DNA of 64,000 nt from Ursus arctos (GCF_023065955.2 NW_026623100.1:69258727-69322726); one strand, 5' to 3'. Positions 21,905 through 34,308 are shown, numbered from the stretch's first letter. Notes: a model not told the origin generated them from the letters alone. A program made the numbers and translations.

Positions 21905-23015
21905 TAACAGTTTGGAAATCTGGAAATGGTGGTATCCATGGCTACACGGGGTAGGCCTGAAAGAAGCACTAAGCTACAAGGAGTATTCTGCTGTTTTCCA
22001 GTTGTTTTAGCTACAATCCGTTAGGATATCTAGGTAAAGCTGTCCTGTATGAAAGTGACCCTTTAAAAGTAGACCTTCAGTGAGCGAGTATATTTAGAAA
22101 CTTTGATCTTCCTATCAACAATAAGAAAATAAAGACAGCTGGTTTATCTCACAGATTGGATTCGGCCACGACCACAAAGAAACAAGTCAAGATAGAAAAC
22201 CTGGAAAGCAACTGTAAAAGGACATACACACAATGGCAAAAAGAACAGCAGTGGAGACAAGAGAAATAAAATTTTGAAGCTGGAAAGCAGTCAGTGTTAA
22301 CTGCCTTCGTTTGGCTGGAGGATGTTAAATCTACTTTAATTCCTAATCTGGGGAAGCTAAGAAACCTACTCATTTACATCACAAAATCCCCAAAGGCTCT
22401 AGAATTGGAAGAAGCAGGTACCCAGGAATGTCCTTTGTGTTGGAGGGTGGGAATATAGGGTTAAAAACAGCATGACTCATAGCAAGTCTTTGATGAAGCA
22501 GTTAGACTCCCAGGGTTCCTCCTCCTATTCCAGGTGACTTCTTCCTCACTGCAGGAGCCTAATGGGTTTTTCTCTGGAGAGAATAAAACAGAATATCTCT
22601 GGACTGAAGGATACTGGGCACCAAGGAGAACAGAGATAATGAACTCACTATAAACAGGGAGACTGATGAAACTCAAGATTGCCAACTCCATGTTTTGACC
22701 AAAATTCTGAGGGAAAATAATATCCAACAAAAATTCAGAACCAAACTCTCAGTTAAGTTGGAGAGTAGGAAAAGATGTTTTTATGAATGAATACATATAA
22801 ATCTAAAATATCTTACCTCCCTTACATTCCTCATCAAGAAGCTTCTGGAGCATGCGTTCAACTGAAATGATGGCGAGATCCCACATGATATGAGGTAAAA
22901 GGACTCGTCAAGATGCAGCTACAAGGAGCTTCCTTCCCACGAAGCAGCTGGGCAGCACACTTAGAAATCAACAAATTCAGAATGAATAGGTCAGAAAATT
23001 CTGGGAGAAAGTTCT
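21905..23015. other. Unassigned sequence
   Basis: No repeat family, exon or RNA gene recognised. The 89-codon minus frame at 22461-22730 lacks any domain signature. Confidence 0.5.
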
Positions 23016-23035
23016 TCAAGAATATGGCACTGACA

Positions 23036-23229
23036 GGGACACCTGGGTGGCCCAGTTGATTAAGTGTCTGCCTTCAGCCCACGTCATGATCCTAAGGTCC
23101 AGGGACTGAGTCCTGCATCAGGTTCCTTGCTCAGCAGGGAGCCTATTTCTCTCTCTTCTTGCTGTTCCCCTGCTTGTGCTCTCTCTCTCTGACAAATAAA
23201 TAAATAAAATCTTAAAAAAAAAAAAAAAA
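23036..23229 (+). mobile_element. Can-SINE (SINEC) with target-site duplication
   Basis: Sense orientation: tRNA-like head 'gggacacctgggtggcccag', body 'tgatcctaaggtccagggactgagtcctgcatcagg', a (CT)n block 'gctctctctctctgac', then 'aaataaataaataaaatctt' and poly-A. Flanks 23020-23035 (gaatatggcactgaca) and 23230-23245 (gattatgggactgaca) match at 14 of 16 positions, an old but clear target duplication. Confidence 0.95.
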
Positions 23230-23245
23230 GATTATGGGACTGACA

Positions 23246-23655
23246 ATACCTAATTTGACTGGAAAGGCTGAGAGGGGATTTACACAACTGGGAGAGAATA
23301 TGGCTAAGAGATAAATACATAAAATATTTAATAAAGAAAAAAGTCTTTCCAGAAAAAAAAATGGTTCTATAATACCTAATTCAGCTATGAATAGTGTTTA
23401 TATAATAGTAGTAATGTAAAAACTGTATTTGATCTTATTTTAATTTCACCATATAAGGAAGATGAAAGGACAAGAAATGGACATATTTTATAGGATGTTG
23501 AGAACGAAAGGTAGCTAAATCCTCATCTTCTATAACTGGAAGTCAATACATAATTACAAAAACTGAAAAAAATCAAATTCTAATTTAGGAATTCTATTCA
23601 GAGAAGCTGGAGTAATTACCAAATAATTATCTAAAAGAGCTGAATGCGAATATCC
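23246..23655. other. Unassigned AT-rich sequence
   Basis: No recognised feature between the SINEC and the MLT1 LTR. Confidence 0.5.
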
Positions 23656-24202
23656 CTGGTATAGTAGGCAGAATAATGCCCCTACCCCAAAAGACATCTA
23701 AGTCCTAATTCTCAGATGTGCGAATGTTACTTTATATGGCAAAAGGAACTTTGAAGGTATAATTATGTTTAAGGACCTTGAAATGGGGGAGATTATTCTA
23801 GATTATCAGGGTGGGCCCAATCTAATCATGGGTCGTTAAAAGTGGAAGATAAAGGCAGATGAGGTGAGAGGAACGGCAGGGTAAGAATGACCTGAAGTCC
23901 TGCTGCTGGTTCTAGATGGACGGGGTTATGTGCAGGGACCAGGGCTCTAGGCAGCTGGGGGTCCCAGCCAGAAACCTTCCCACAACTGCATGGAACTGAA
24001 GTCTGCTGACGTGTGAATGAATGAGGAACCAGATTCTCCCATAGAGCCTCCAGAAAGGACTGCACCCTTAATGACATTTTCTTTTTATCCAGGGAAATCT
24101 ATGTCAGACTTCTGACCTCCAGTACTATAAGATAATAAATCTGCTGTTTTTAGTCACTAAGTTTGTGGTAATTTGTTATGCCAATAGAAAACTCATACAC
24201 AT
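23656..24202 (+). mobile_element. MLT1 (MaLR) LTR
   Basis: Classic MLT1 order: 'tagtaggcagaataatgcccctacccc', 'tctaagtcctaattctcag', 'gatgtgcgaatgttactttatatggcaaaagg', 'ggtgggcccaatctaatcatgg', later 'gacctccagtactataagataataaatctgctg' and 'gtcactaagtttgtggtaatttgtt...caatagaaaactcatacac'. The poly-A signal (aataaa, within gataataaatc) is intact. No MaLR internal sequence is seen next to it, so it is probably a solo LTR. Confidence 0.9.
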
Positions 24203-24205
24203 GAG

Positions 24206-24984
24206 AAGTAGGAAATACTAGCAATGAAGCAGGTAAACTTTTCATAAGAAACTCTGAAGAAATATCTGACTCTTTAAATCATATTCATGTGTAACCTTAA
24301 TAAAAATTTTAAAAATGATATACAAAGTAAATATTAGATATTAGGACCTATTAAGCCTATCACCAGAAATTTATAACTCAATTTTTTTTTTAATTTAGGA
24401 TGCGTTGAAAAAGAGATGACAAGTATGAAGGGAAAGCTAGGATTACATTATTGGAAATATGTATAAATGGGTAGAAATCATACTCAGTTATAATTACATA
24501 TTTGTATTTCAGTTTTGTTAAAATTGTGATATTTATATTTATTTTATGTATTATGTTTTATTAGTACATATGTTATTTTACTGTATGTCTTGCTATTTTT
24601 AAATAAGCTTTATGGGAAGCCCTATTTCTAGGAAATCATACTCAAGGAAGATGTACCTAGGAAGAACCAAAGAAGATCTTGAGTTCAGGCTTTCTGATGG
24701 CATCCATTGCTCTTTTGTCTTTTGGTGATCTATCCACCGCCTTGAAATGAACTATTTCACTTTCTAAAACACATAAACAAGAATGAAAGAAAAAGGAAAG
24801 TGAAGTGAATAAAAAAGGGGAAAACCATAAAGTGAGATTAGGGAAAGACTTAAGAGAAAACCCTGGAAGCCCCCCGTGGTTTGGCGCCAGAGTACATAAG
24901 AAAGAAACACAGAAATATCAACTAAGGAGGGTCAGTTGGAGGCAGCAGTTGGCCTAGTGGATTCAACATGTGGAGGAAGGAGAC
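24206..24984. other. Unassigned AT-rich sequence
   Basis: No recognised repeat or exon. Confidence 0.5.
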
Positions 24985-25090
24985 TGTGTAAAGATTCATC
25001 CACTGGGCAAACCTTTACTGGGTTGACGATGAGCTAAGCACACTTCCAGGCACTGAAGACACGGAGGAAATACACAGATGTCAAAGCAAA
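24985..25090 (-). mobile_element. L2 LINE 3' tail fragment
   Basis: 'tcatccactgggcaaacctttactgggttgacgatgagctaagcacacttccaggcactgaagac' matches inverted L2 ('tcattcaacaaatatttattgagcacctactatgtgccaggcactg'). Confidence 0.6.
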
Positions 25091-25182
25091 CGTCAGAGGA
25101 AAGCGGGAGAGAAGGAACACTTGAGAACAAAAGTTCATTTGTACCTACTCACAACCGCGAAGCACAGCTAATTCATGACATC

Positions 25183-25201
25183 AAAAAAAAAAAAAAAAAA
25201 A
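25183..25201. repeat. Poly-A tract
   Basis: Nineteen A. No retrogene or SINE body could be recognised upstream, so its source is unclear. Confidence 0.9.
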
Positions 25202-28200
25202 CATTAGCGTCTTCCTTGGTTTGGCAACTGGGAAGAAAGAGGTAATCAGGGACACTGAATCCTTCAGTCCAATTGTTCACTCAACTGCGTGCTCAGCCGC
25301 CATGTCTAGAGACAGACTCCATGGATGGGTTACTCACTCGTATCAGAAATTGGGAGGGGGAAGCCTTCAGAAAGGATTGGCTCAAAACATTCCTCTGGCC
25401 CTAAAGGAAGCTGAGAGTCAATGAAGAAGCTTAGAGAATGCAGAGGCCGTGAGCCCTTCTGCTCCTAATGGAGGGTTTTAACATCCACAGAGTTGGTGCC
25501 ACCACTTAGAGCAGTCACCTCCATCAATGAGGGCCCATGGCCTAGAGATCATAGAGGAGCGTAGAATGAAACGTGCTCTGATGAAGCACACGTGGCTTTG
25601 AAGAATTTGCTTTGCAATTTGAATCATTTTCATGTTTTTTTAAGCGTGTTTTTTTTTTTTTTTGGGGTAATATTTCATGTAAAGGCAGATTAGTTGTGAA
25701 AGGCACATGTTTCTCTTGGTTCTTTTATGTCGTCTTGTAAATGTTGGGTCTTCAGAAGTTGTATTATTTTTGTCTCTGCTGTGGAGGCCTGCTGTTTCCT
25801 TAATTGATGTGGTAGCATTTGACTGGCTTTATTCCCATCGTCACATAATCATTATTTCCCATATCTCAGTTGTTGCTCCATTTCATTAACTTTTTCAGAA
25901 AATTGCTCCCTATTTATCTATTTATAGGTTTTGAATGTGTGTAGTCTTTGTCCAAAACCAGTATGATTTCCTTTATCTTCTTGCTTTTGATCTTTAATTT
26001 TTCTTTGTTCGGAATCAATCATTTTTCCCCTCGATACCTCCTTTGATATTCCCTTTTTCTAGCTGCTGCCACAGTAATTGGAATTTTCTTGAATTTGTAC
26101 TTTATTTAAAACCCTTTGGTTACGGGTGGTCAATTTGGAGGACAGCAGTTCACCAGTCAGAGCTCCTAATGGTGTACCTCACACTTTTGGTCCTCCAAGC
26201 TCATTTTTACCTTCATCCTTCAACAAAGTTAATTCCCTGAAAGGCTCGCTGAGCTCCTTCTTTCTACCAAGTAGTTTTCTTTCCCTTTTTTTTGGATTTT
26301 TTTTTGCTTTCGTTTGTCTACCATTTCCTTTTAATCATAGAATCGCCGTCATTTATAACCCTGGTCCTTTCACTACATGTCTACTTATTCATTTTATTTC
26401 ATTCTCCAGTTTTATATTAACTACTAGTACCATTATTTACTTATGGATCTAAACTTTCTAGGTTTTCTATCCCCTAGTAAAAATGGCCTTTCATTAGCTC
26501 CATGTACTCACTGGTTTGATGTCATCTTTATCGTGTAAGATCATTAAATCCATTTTAGCTGCTTGATTCTTTTGGCATCTCTTATCCTCAGACTTAAGCC
26601 AAGAGGAAACCGTGTAGCAGACTTCAATATTTATCTGTAGAACGACTGAATGAGTGGAAACCCGTGTGTATAGGCTGCTCACGGGAGCAGCGCCGAGTAT
26701 CTCACCATCTCATTCCGTGTTGCTTTCTGTGATGTACATTTAGATTCAGTCAAGCAAGGTAAGGCTGTGAATCTCTGGGTTCTCTGATTTCAAGATTTCA
26801 CTAACTGTTTATGAAACCTTTTATCTAGTTAACTCAGCTGCTTGCTATTAAGATGCGTTATCTTCTTGGCTCAGAAATAAAAGTCCCAGGGTAAAGAAAT
26901 AAAGAGGCCTGGTATTCCCTGTTACTAAAGCCCCGCTTCACTGTCCCTGGCTTACGCTTCCTGGGGCTAAATTATCTATAACAGATCTTGTTTTATCATT
27001 GTTAAATGTAAATTCTAAGGAATGAGGGGGTGCTTCCTGGGCCCAAGAAGGCTGTGGTTCTGGGGGGATCGTAAATGGAAGGAGCAAGTAAAGCATTCTC
27101 TCACTCTCTTTACCACCAAAGATAATTTTCCCCAAGGCCCTAAGGGTTCCAACATCTTTGCCAGCATTTACTGCATACTAGAGGCAAACAGGTCCCTCTA
27201 TTTAATTTGGAATCAGGGAATGCTGCTGGACCTACACTGGCCAGTGGCTTATAGTCCGTCCCTATTGGAAGCAATGTACACATTCAGTTCGAGGTTTGGT
27301 GACATCTGTGCTTTGGTTCTCACTAGCACAAGTACCCTCTCTCAGTTTGCTATAATTGATATTGCTGGTGTTTTCCTATTAGTTCGTGAAAACTTTTACA
27401 GCTGCCACCCCACTACACCAATCCTCTTAGATGAATCCTCCTACTGCTCTGTCCCTGTCAATTACACCATCTTTGCTACACAATAGCAAGCCCAAAATGC
27501 AGCAGTGTCCCTCATTACTGCCTGTTACTTTCAAGTAGGACGCAATGTCGTCAGAGCAAGGCCGTTAGCTCCCATTTTTCCCAGAGTCACTGGCACACTT
27601 CTGCCTCCATATTTGTGTGGCATTCCTGGTGCAACAGGTGCTGGGCACCACTGTTCCAATTGGGGTGTACCCACCCTGGGTACCACCGCTGCCATGAATC
27701 CTACTGTGTGCACTGAAGCCCTCTGTGTGCCCAAACCAGACTATGTCTTCTGAAACTCTCACTATATCCCAGCTCATTTTGTATCCCATGCTGAGGCAGA
27801 AAAAGGGCCTCCATTCCCTCTTGGAGTTATGCTTTGCTACATGGGAACCAGAATGGGGCTTCCTCACCACAGTCTCACAGAGATTTTAGTGGAATTATTT
27901 TCCTTTGTTTCATTTTTTTATTCCTTATTATTATTATTTTTTTAATCATTTCTACCTCCCAGGGCACTGCAAAAGAGTTCTGGGGTTCAGGAGTTAAGGA
28001 ACAGGTGGAAGCCAAGCGCTGGATAAGTCACACACTCACAATTGCCCCTCCCTTGGGCTTTTACTCACCATCCTTTCAACACCCTTGTGTGCTCATTCTC
28101 TTATAAATTGTGCTCTCTTTCCAGGGAACTCCTGGGTAATTTGTACACCTAGACCTCTCTGGTCCTGCCTCTTAGGCTCGCCAGTCTTGGTCAGGTGTGT

Positions 28201-28329
28201 TTGAATCCTAGAGTGAACACAGAGGAGGTTCACTATGAGATGTCTCCTTCCCTTGATTTATTGGTATGAAGGGACATTAGCACTTATCCTCACCATCTTT
28301 ATTTCCCATCATCCCTTTTATTTACACAC
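25202..28329. other. Large unassigned block
   Basis: About 3.1 kb without a named repeat. 25650-26480 is T-rich with many short pyrimidine runs. 26880-27870 is more balanced in composition and holds the window's longest open frame. A decayed retroelement that I do not recognise is the likeliest content of the second part. Confidence 0.45.
27022..27486 (+). other. Longest open frame, unrecognised (154 codons)
   Basis: Begins with ATG at 27022 and stops at 27484-27486. The predicted product has several moderately hydrophobic stretches and three N-x-S/T motifs, but no domain I recognise. There is no upstream promoter-like or splice context I can support. Overlapping opposite-strand frames at 27531-27870 argue that this stretch simply has few stop triplets. 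It is most likely a chance frame or a fragment of an unidentified retroelement. Confidence 0.15.
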
Positions 28330-28530
28330 AGCTCTGCCGGTTATAGGTATTTTCACACCAATTACTTCATTAGTGTCATTATAACCCTGTGAGGTATACA
28401 GCAAAGGTGTTATTATAACTGTTTTAATCCTCAACCAGCTGAGACTACGAAGCTGCCCCTTGCCCAAGGCCACATGATGAATGAATTGCACAATCTGAGC
28501 TGAACTCAGCTGTTAGTTCTCGTGACTTCA
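28330..28530 (-). mobile_element. MIR SINE, near full length
   Basis: Inverted MIR: 'tttcacaccaattacttcattagtgtcattataaccctgtgaggtat', 'gctgagactacgaagctgccccttgcccaaggccacatgatgaatg', ending near 'tgagctgaactcagctgttagttctc'. Confidence 0.85.
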
Positions 28531-28884
28531 TGGCATGACACCAATTCTTAAAGTCCCTGAGTTATGGTTAATGATAAAGTTTGGATAAGGGTACTCTAAT
28601 TTTAATCATACATATAATTCATTAAGGAGTTTGAAAGGTTGGCAAAGTCTGGAAAATAATAAAACTTATTTGTAAACTAAGCTTGAAGTTTGGTAAGAGA
28701 GTGTTTTCCTAAATAGAGTTCCCTCATAGCTAATAAACATGGTATGATTGAGCTAACATGGGCAGGGGGGGATAATAAATTGATTAATTTAATTCCTGTA
28801 TAAAATTTAATCCCGAGGGATGGCCCTGCTTGCCAGGTATAAAGGAAGTGCTTTAATCCTGTTCACCAAGCAGACTCAAGCCAC
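28531..28884. other. Unassigned AT-rich sequence
   Basis: No recognised feature. Confidence 0.5.
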
Positions 28885-29060
28885 TTCTTTGCCAGGCCCT
28901 GTGCGAAGGTACAAGGAGGGACTGAAAGGATGATTACAAACCAGACCTTAATATCAAAGAGTTCATGGTCTGCTGGGGAAAATAAACCTCAGACATAAGC
29001 AACTGAGAGACAGGTTGAATGTAATAAGAAACAGATAAAAAGCCATGATAATCCAGGAAA
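28885..29060 (-). mobile_element. L2 LINE fragment
   Basis: 'ttgccaggccctgtgcgaaggtacaagg' followed by 'ccagaccttaatatcaaagagttcatggtctgctgggg' parallels inverted L2 ('gtgccaggcactgtgctaggtgc... ccctgccctcatggagcttacattctagtggg'). Confidence 0.65.
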
Positions 29061-29064
29061 GTAA

Positions 29065-30119
29065 GAAATATGAGTGACAAAAACATACTTTGAAATGTAC
29101 ATAGTTTTCCTTTGCTGAGGAACAGGAACAAGGATCAAATCCAGTTTATAAATCAAATATAGAAGAGATGTAAAATCGCCACAAGTCCCCCCTCCCCCAG
29201 ACACACGGTCTTCTGTTGTCAGTACAGGGTGCCGTAGTCCTTACTAGGTCCTACCAGAGTTCGGAAGGGATTGCATGGTATTGTTCTCACTCAGGGCCAG
29301 AATTTAGGATCTTTGCTGTTAACCTCTGAAAATCAGGCCATTTGGCTGTGTGGGTGATCTGACTCAGCCCGGTCCCTTTTGTCACAGTTGTATTTTCCAG
29401 TTTCTTTAGGAACACGAAATTTCCATGGGGCAGATTCCCATTTCAACAAGGTGCACACAACTCGCTAATGATGATCTCAAATAAGAAAGCCGTGTGCATC
29501 CATACAAATTGAGATCACACCTTCATTCTTGGAATATAGTTGTAATTACATTAAAGACACATTACAAGTCTGTCGCCTCTCATTTCATTTATTGTGTGTG
29601 TGAGCTGTGTTGGATCACTTTATCTCCTATTAAACTGCTTGCATTTCCTTTGGACTCTGATATGTCTTCTCTAGTACAAAACAGCAGCACACCCAACAGT
29701 TGCAGTTAGGAAGTGAAAGGAAAGCCATGTCCGTTCAAGCAAGTTTGTATATGGTCTAATAAGCACAAATATGCCTTCCTCAGTTCCAAAATGCAAATTA
29801 TGGGCATTATGCCTTGGACTTGCCTTCAGTTTTCCTTTAAAGAGACAGAGCCTGGTTGGCTTACACTCGCTGCATCTCATACTCACTTTTTTTTCTGAAG
29901 TAGCCAGGCACACCCTCTCTTCCACTTCACATGCAGAATGGCAAAGGTGGTCAGAGCTTTGGGGGTACATGGATTGTGGTCAAACAATGGCTATAAGGTA
30001 CCACTCTCTGTAAGACCATTTGAGGCTTTTTTTTTTTTTTTTCTGGGAATAGAACTCATTGTATTTTTACATCCATTTATTTTTAAATATTAAACATTTC
30101 CTTTTTCCTAAACATTACC
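29065..30119. other. Unassigned sequence
   Basis: No recognised repeat family. A poly-T run lies at 30028-30042. Overlapping opposed frames at 29671-30013 are chance frames. Confidence 0.5.
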
Positions 30120-30300
30120 CCACTCTTTACATTTATCATTATAACTCCTGAGTGCATAGGGCTAATCTTACTGCCTTCATTTTACAGAAGAGAAAAAAAG
30201 ATCCAGACATGTTTTTAAAGTGGACAGAGGGGCCACATAACCCAGTTGTTTAGTGGTAGAACTACAGTCCAGGTTGCTCATTGGTAGTTCTGGGCTCTCT
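30120..30300 (-). mobile_element. MIR SINE fragment
   Basis: 'cttcattttacagaagagaaaaaaagatccagacatg' then 'ggccacataacccagttgtttagtggtagaactac' are inverted MIR segments. Confidence 0.7.
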
Positions 30301-30324
30301 CCTCTAGTTCTAAAAGCACTGGGG

Positions 30325-30420
30325 ACACTGACCACATCCCAGACATCGTGCTAGGTGATGAGAGTACCCAGGTAGTGAGACATGGGCTCTGCCCTGGACA
30401 CCTCAGTCTGTAAACAGCAT
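30325..30420 (-). mobile_element. L2 LINE 3' fragment
   Basis: 'cccagacatcgtgctaggtgatgagagtacccagg' and 'catgggctctgccctggacacctcagtctg' correspond to inverted L2 3' sequence. Confidence 0.5.
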
Positions 30421-30447
30421 TGCCCTTTATATGTCAGGTAAAGCATT

Positions 30448-30640
30448 GACCTGGGAATTGGGAGTCTGAGTTTTACCCTGGATTTTGCCCCTGACAACCA
30501 CAATCACCATGAGCAAGTACTTTAATATCTCTGACCAATTATAGCCCAGGCTCTGCCTATCCCTTGGCAATTGTTATATTCAAAGGAGAAAACTCATAGA
30601 ATGGAGCTTGGAAAGTAGAAATTGCACTAAAAGTATGTAT
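30448..30640 (+). mobile_element. MIR SINE
   Basis: 'gcattgacctgggaattgggagtctgagttttaccctggattttgcccctgac' then 'gagcaagtactttaatatctct' match the MIR 5' half. The tail is weak. Confidence 0.7.
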
Positions 30641-31204
30641 CTATAGTGACAGTAGGGATATTTAGAGCTGAGATACAAACGTGGGTGGAACACAAAATAT
30701 ATAGGCTTAGAAAGGACTCCACTAATACACACAGTTTGAAAGGTGAATTAATCTATTATACATGGTGGATTCTAAAACCTTTGTGTGAGCTGATGCTTGG
30801 GGTGAATAGGGAGCTAAATAATTCATCATCCAAATGTAAACAGGCATGAACTTGAAACGTCCTGGGCAAACCGGGTATGGACTCATACTATCAGTAGGGT
30901 TCCAGATTTCTCAGATTCAGGCCAGAAAATCTGTTCTGTCAGGTTGCTTTGATGATCAATGTACTTTCTACCTAAGGCACTGCCTCTGTCACATCTTCCA
31001 TGGACAACCTGACCCCTCTCTGATAACCTCTGCCCCCTCTCCGTTCCTGCCAGAGGAGTTCATAGAGACTCAGATCATCCTGAAGGTTTGTGGGTCAATC
31101 TCTTTGGTGAAGAATAATCATTGCGGGGGTTTGGCAAATGCTGAACTCCTGCACCACCCTATCTTCCTGCACGCTGTAGTAATCCCTTTAAAATAACTGT
31201 ATAC
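30641..31204. other. Unassigned sequence
   Basis: Includes a 116-codon + frame (30846-31196) without recognisable domain. No repeat was named. Confidence 0.5.
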
Positions 31205-31333
31205 GGGACAGCTACCTGGCTCAGTTCGTAGAGCATGCAACTCTTGATCTCAGGGTTATGAGTCTGAGCCCCATGTTGGAGGTAGAGTTTATTTAAAATA
31301 ACAATAATAATAATAATAATAATAATAATAATT
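31205..31333 (+). mobile_element. Short-form Can-SINE ending in (AAT)n
   Basis: tRNA-like head 'gggacagctacctggctcagttcgtagagcatgcaactcttgatctcagggttatgagtctgagcccc', then 'atgttggaggtagagtttatttaaaataa' and an (AAT)n tail (31303-31332). This is the compact carnivore SINE type that lacks the (CT)n block seen in the copies at 2171 and 23036. Possible flanking duplication: ataactgtat / ataattgtgt. Confidence 0.85.
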
Positions 31334-32489
31334 GTGTTTCATGGTTTAAACCTTAAGTTCTACATTTCAATATGCTTTATAAATAGCTAAATATTTTTGA
31401 GATTTATTTGAAGTTGGCTGGAAAAGCTGTAGATATATTGTGATTTCTACTTTCTGCCCAACCATAACCTGCTTTTCTGAGCCAGACTGCACCAACCGCA
31501 GTACCAAGCACCAAGTTACCAGTCTGTCTACCGCATTAAATCCTAAGTTCATGAGCAGTGGGGTCTGTCAAGTTCACTGCAGTATTCTTTAGGCCTGCAA
31601 GTGAGAGACCCACAAGAAGCCGTAATGGACATAAAAAATATAAAACATTAAATTTGAGTCCTCTGCTTGGCTCTTAAGACCATCATAACTTGTCATTGGT
31701 TAGTTCTGGAAAATAGAACCTAAAATATTTAAAGTAATTGATTTTTTCCCTGTGTAAACAACTTCAGAGATAAGCTAAGGGTTAGCATATTATCCTTACA
31801 TTTCCCTTCACATACACTGGGGAGAAAAGGGAGGGCTGTTTGGGAAGATGCAGTTATAATCTTTCCCAGCAGAAATACCTAATTACACTCAGGTCTTGAA
31901 TCTCCAAGTTAGCATATTTTGCCCATTCATTGCTCAATAAATATTAATTGGTGGAGATGGGTTATAATTTAGCATGTGTATAATATATAATTTACCTGTA
32001 ACCTATAATTATCTTAAATGTTCAAATAAGGGAATTGATTGGACTGAAAAGAAAATAACTTATTTAAGTTTAAAAATGTTGTTATGATCTAACTCTTAAT
32101 AAAATCACCCACCTTCAGACATCATTTCACTTACATAGGCAAACTACCATTTGCCGTGTTCTGTCTCAAGGAAGACAAGATTGAAGTCAATACTGAGTGC
32201 AGCTTTATGCATGCTCTAACGTTCTCTGGTGTATTAGAAATATTCGGTGCTATTTGCCCAGCACAGAATGGCCAGTTTCCATGACTGCCTCCTTCACACA
32301 CAGGAACAAGCCCCCATTAGTGCATATTTTGTTAATTCAGAAATGGCTGGACCAGAGGCAGATCTTTTTTTTTTTTTTTTTTAGCATTATTTATTATCAC
32401 TCTTTACTAATGGGAAGACGTACTTTATTTACACCAGCAGCCAAAGGACCAAGTTGAATACACAGTTAATTAACCATTGGGAGAGGACT
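31334..32489. other. Unassigned sequence
   Basis: A short L2/MIR-like tail ('cattgctcaataaatattaatt') lies at 31925-31950 and a T18 run at 32365-32382. Nothing else was recognised. Confidence 0.5.
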
Positions 32490-32885
32490 CTTAAGCCCAA
32501 TCCATCAGATGATCATTCCTAGGAATGTGGACCTGGGATTCAATTCAGCCAGTGTAGCTGAAATTAAGAGAATAAAACTGGGAGACTGCTGGGCAGCCAT
32601 CTTCTGCCCAACATACATGGAGAGAAACAGAGAACAGTCTCAGAGAGAGGACAAATGAAGAAGAGAAGAGAAGCAGAAAAGTAGAGACAAAGAACAGAGA
32701 AGTCCCCAGTAAATGGTTTTCTGATGGCTTTCCATTCCCTCCTTCTGCCTCTGAAAGGGCCTGCTGTTCTGTGTCCCACAAGGTACACCAGCAGCGTGAC
32801 AATAAATCCACCTTCCTCCCATCAGCTCTTTTCTTCTTAAATTAGTTCTAACTGGTTTCTGTTGCTTGCAATCAAAAGAATCCCT
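32490..32885 (+). mobile_element. Possible ancient LTR
   Basis: A purine-rich centre (agagaagagaagcagaaaag) is followed by an aataaa signal (in gacaataaatccacc, about 32800) and the phrase 'ctaactggtttctgttgcttgcaatcaaaagaatcc', which resembles the 3' end of several old LTRs. The same phrase type ends the element at 45800-46086. The subfamily and 5' end are not resolved. Confidence 0.45.
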
Positions 32886-33959
32886 TCCTAGGCCCTTAAG
32901 AATACTTAATTCATTCAGCTAAAAGGTAGTAAATTCCTCTGCCCTTCAGCATGTTTTTCCCAAGAAGACTCTGCAGTCTTTGGCCACTGCTACCCTCTAA
33001 ATTCCATTTTTCAATGAACAGGAATAAATCATTATATCTAACTTTGTTAATCTCTACTGGTGGAAATGAGAAGTAAATAGGCTTTGTTCTTAGAGACCAA
33101 TACTGATCTAGACAAGAAAGCAGGCGCAACTGAGTGGCAGCTGCCCCAAGACACCTGGCCCTGATTTGGTGGTTGGAAGAGTGCAATCAAGGGGCACAGA
33201 GAACGGTCCCACCCTAGCTCACTCACACATGAGCCTGCCCAGGTGTATACATGAGCACATACATACACATGTGAGCACAGTGGAGAAGAAAGGGAAGTTC
33301 AGAGTCCAAACTCATGCCCTCTGTGACGTCCTTATTCTCCACATCCCGAGTCTCTCACAATCCACTGGAAGCATTCAACCCAACCAGCCCTCCCATGGCG
33401 TTGTAGTCAGAATTACCATTCAGATCCGTCTTTCAGGGCTCCTTGCTTTGCAGTTCTATTATTGTTTCATGAAACTTTAAAACTTTCCACCCTTCCTTCA
33501 TTGTAGTCAACTTTAAATAAATTCAGAGTGTCACTTGTTAAAATAAATGACATTTAAACAACCTCAGCATGGTAACTCATTCCTCATTATCATAGAGAGC
33601 TCTTCTGAAAGGTCTATAGTACATTATCTCTACGAAATGGATTTTACCTTCAATATTAACCTCATTGCTCAGAGAGGACAGGTGCTAAGCACTCTGGTGA
33701 GAGGTGGCATAGAAATGCATAGGTAGATTGATAGAACTGAGCAAGTGATGATGAACTAAAACAAAAGAAGGGAAAAGGTTTAGGTTAAATATTAGGTAGC
33801 AAAGCAGAGCCGGGAGAGAGCTGCGATGATTGAGCACGCTGCCATGGAAGACTGAAGAAAATGTTTTATTATTTTAACTACTCAAAGCTCACTATATCTG
33901 TGCTTCTGGTAAAAGAAGCCACCTGTGAAGTGTGGCTGATAACTGTAGTGCACCTCAGA
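32886..33959. other. Unassigned sequence
   Basis: No confident feature. 33600-33700 has a faint inverted-MIR look. Confidence 0.5.
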
Positions 33960-34090
33960 AAAGCCCTAGGTACCTGTTAGTCCCGTGTCCTCATTTCACA
34001 ATTTGGGAAACTGAGGCCCAAAGCAAATACCGCCTTACTTTCAGGTGCAGAGTGAGTAACATAACTCAGCTGGTCGGCAGCCATGCAGCT
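33960..34090 (-). mobile_element. MIR SINE fragment
   Basis: 'tgtcctcatttcacaatttgggaaactgaggcccaaagcaaatac' then 'caggtgcagagtgagtaacataactcagctggt' are inverted MIR segments. Confidence 0.75.
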
Positions 34091-34308
34091 CCATAGAGTT
34101 CTCATAGTACTTTCGCTTGTTCATTCTCTGCCTCCCCAGGTTTTTCTTTATTTTCTTCTTCCTTTAGAGTGTGAAACTAACTGATCTGACAGCCACTACC
34201 ATGTCTGACAGGGTGTTTTCTGTGCCTGCATATTCCCGGCATTATACACATCCGATAGAAAAAAAAAAGAAAGCTGTTTTGTTCTTAATAACCTAAGGAA
34301 TTTAAATT

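Noticed and set aside
25183..25201. Poly-A run as the tail of a processed pseudogene
   Set aside because: No gene-like or SINE-like sequence could be recognised upstream and no target duplication was seen.
26126..26452. 108-codon + frame rich in Phe, Ser and Leu
   Set aside because: It follows a T/C-rich stretch; the hydrophobic look is a composition effect and no start context, splice site or domain supports it.
31205..31275. tRNA-like sequence with A/B-box resemblance
   Set aside because: It is the tRNA-derived head of a Can-SINE, not a functional tRNA gene: it is embedded in a retroposon with an A-rich tail.
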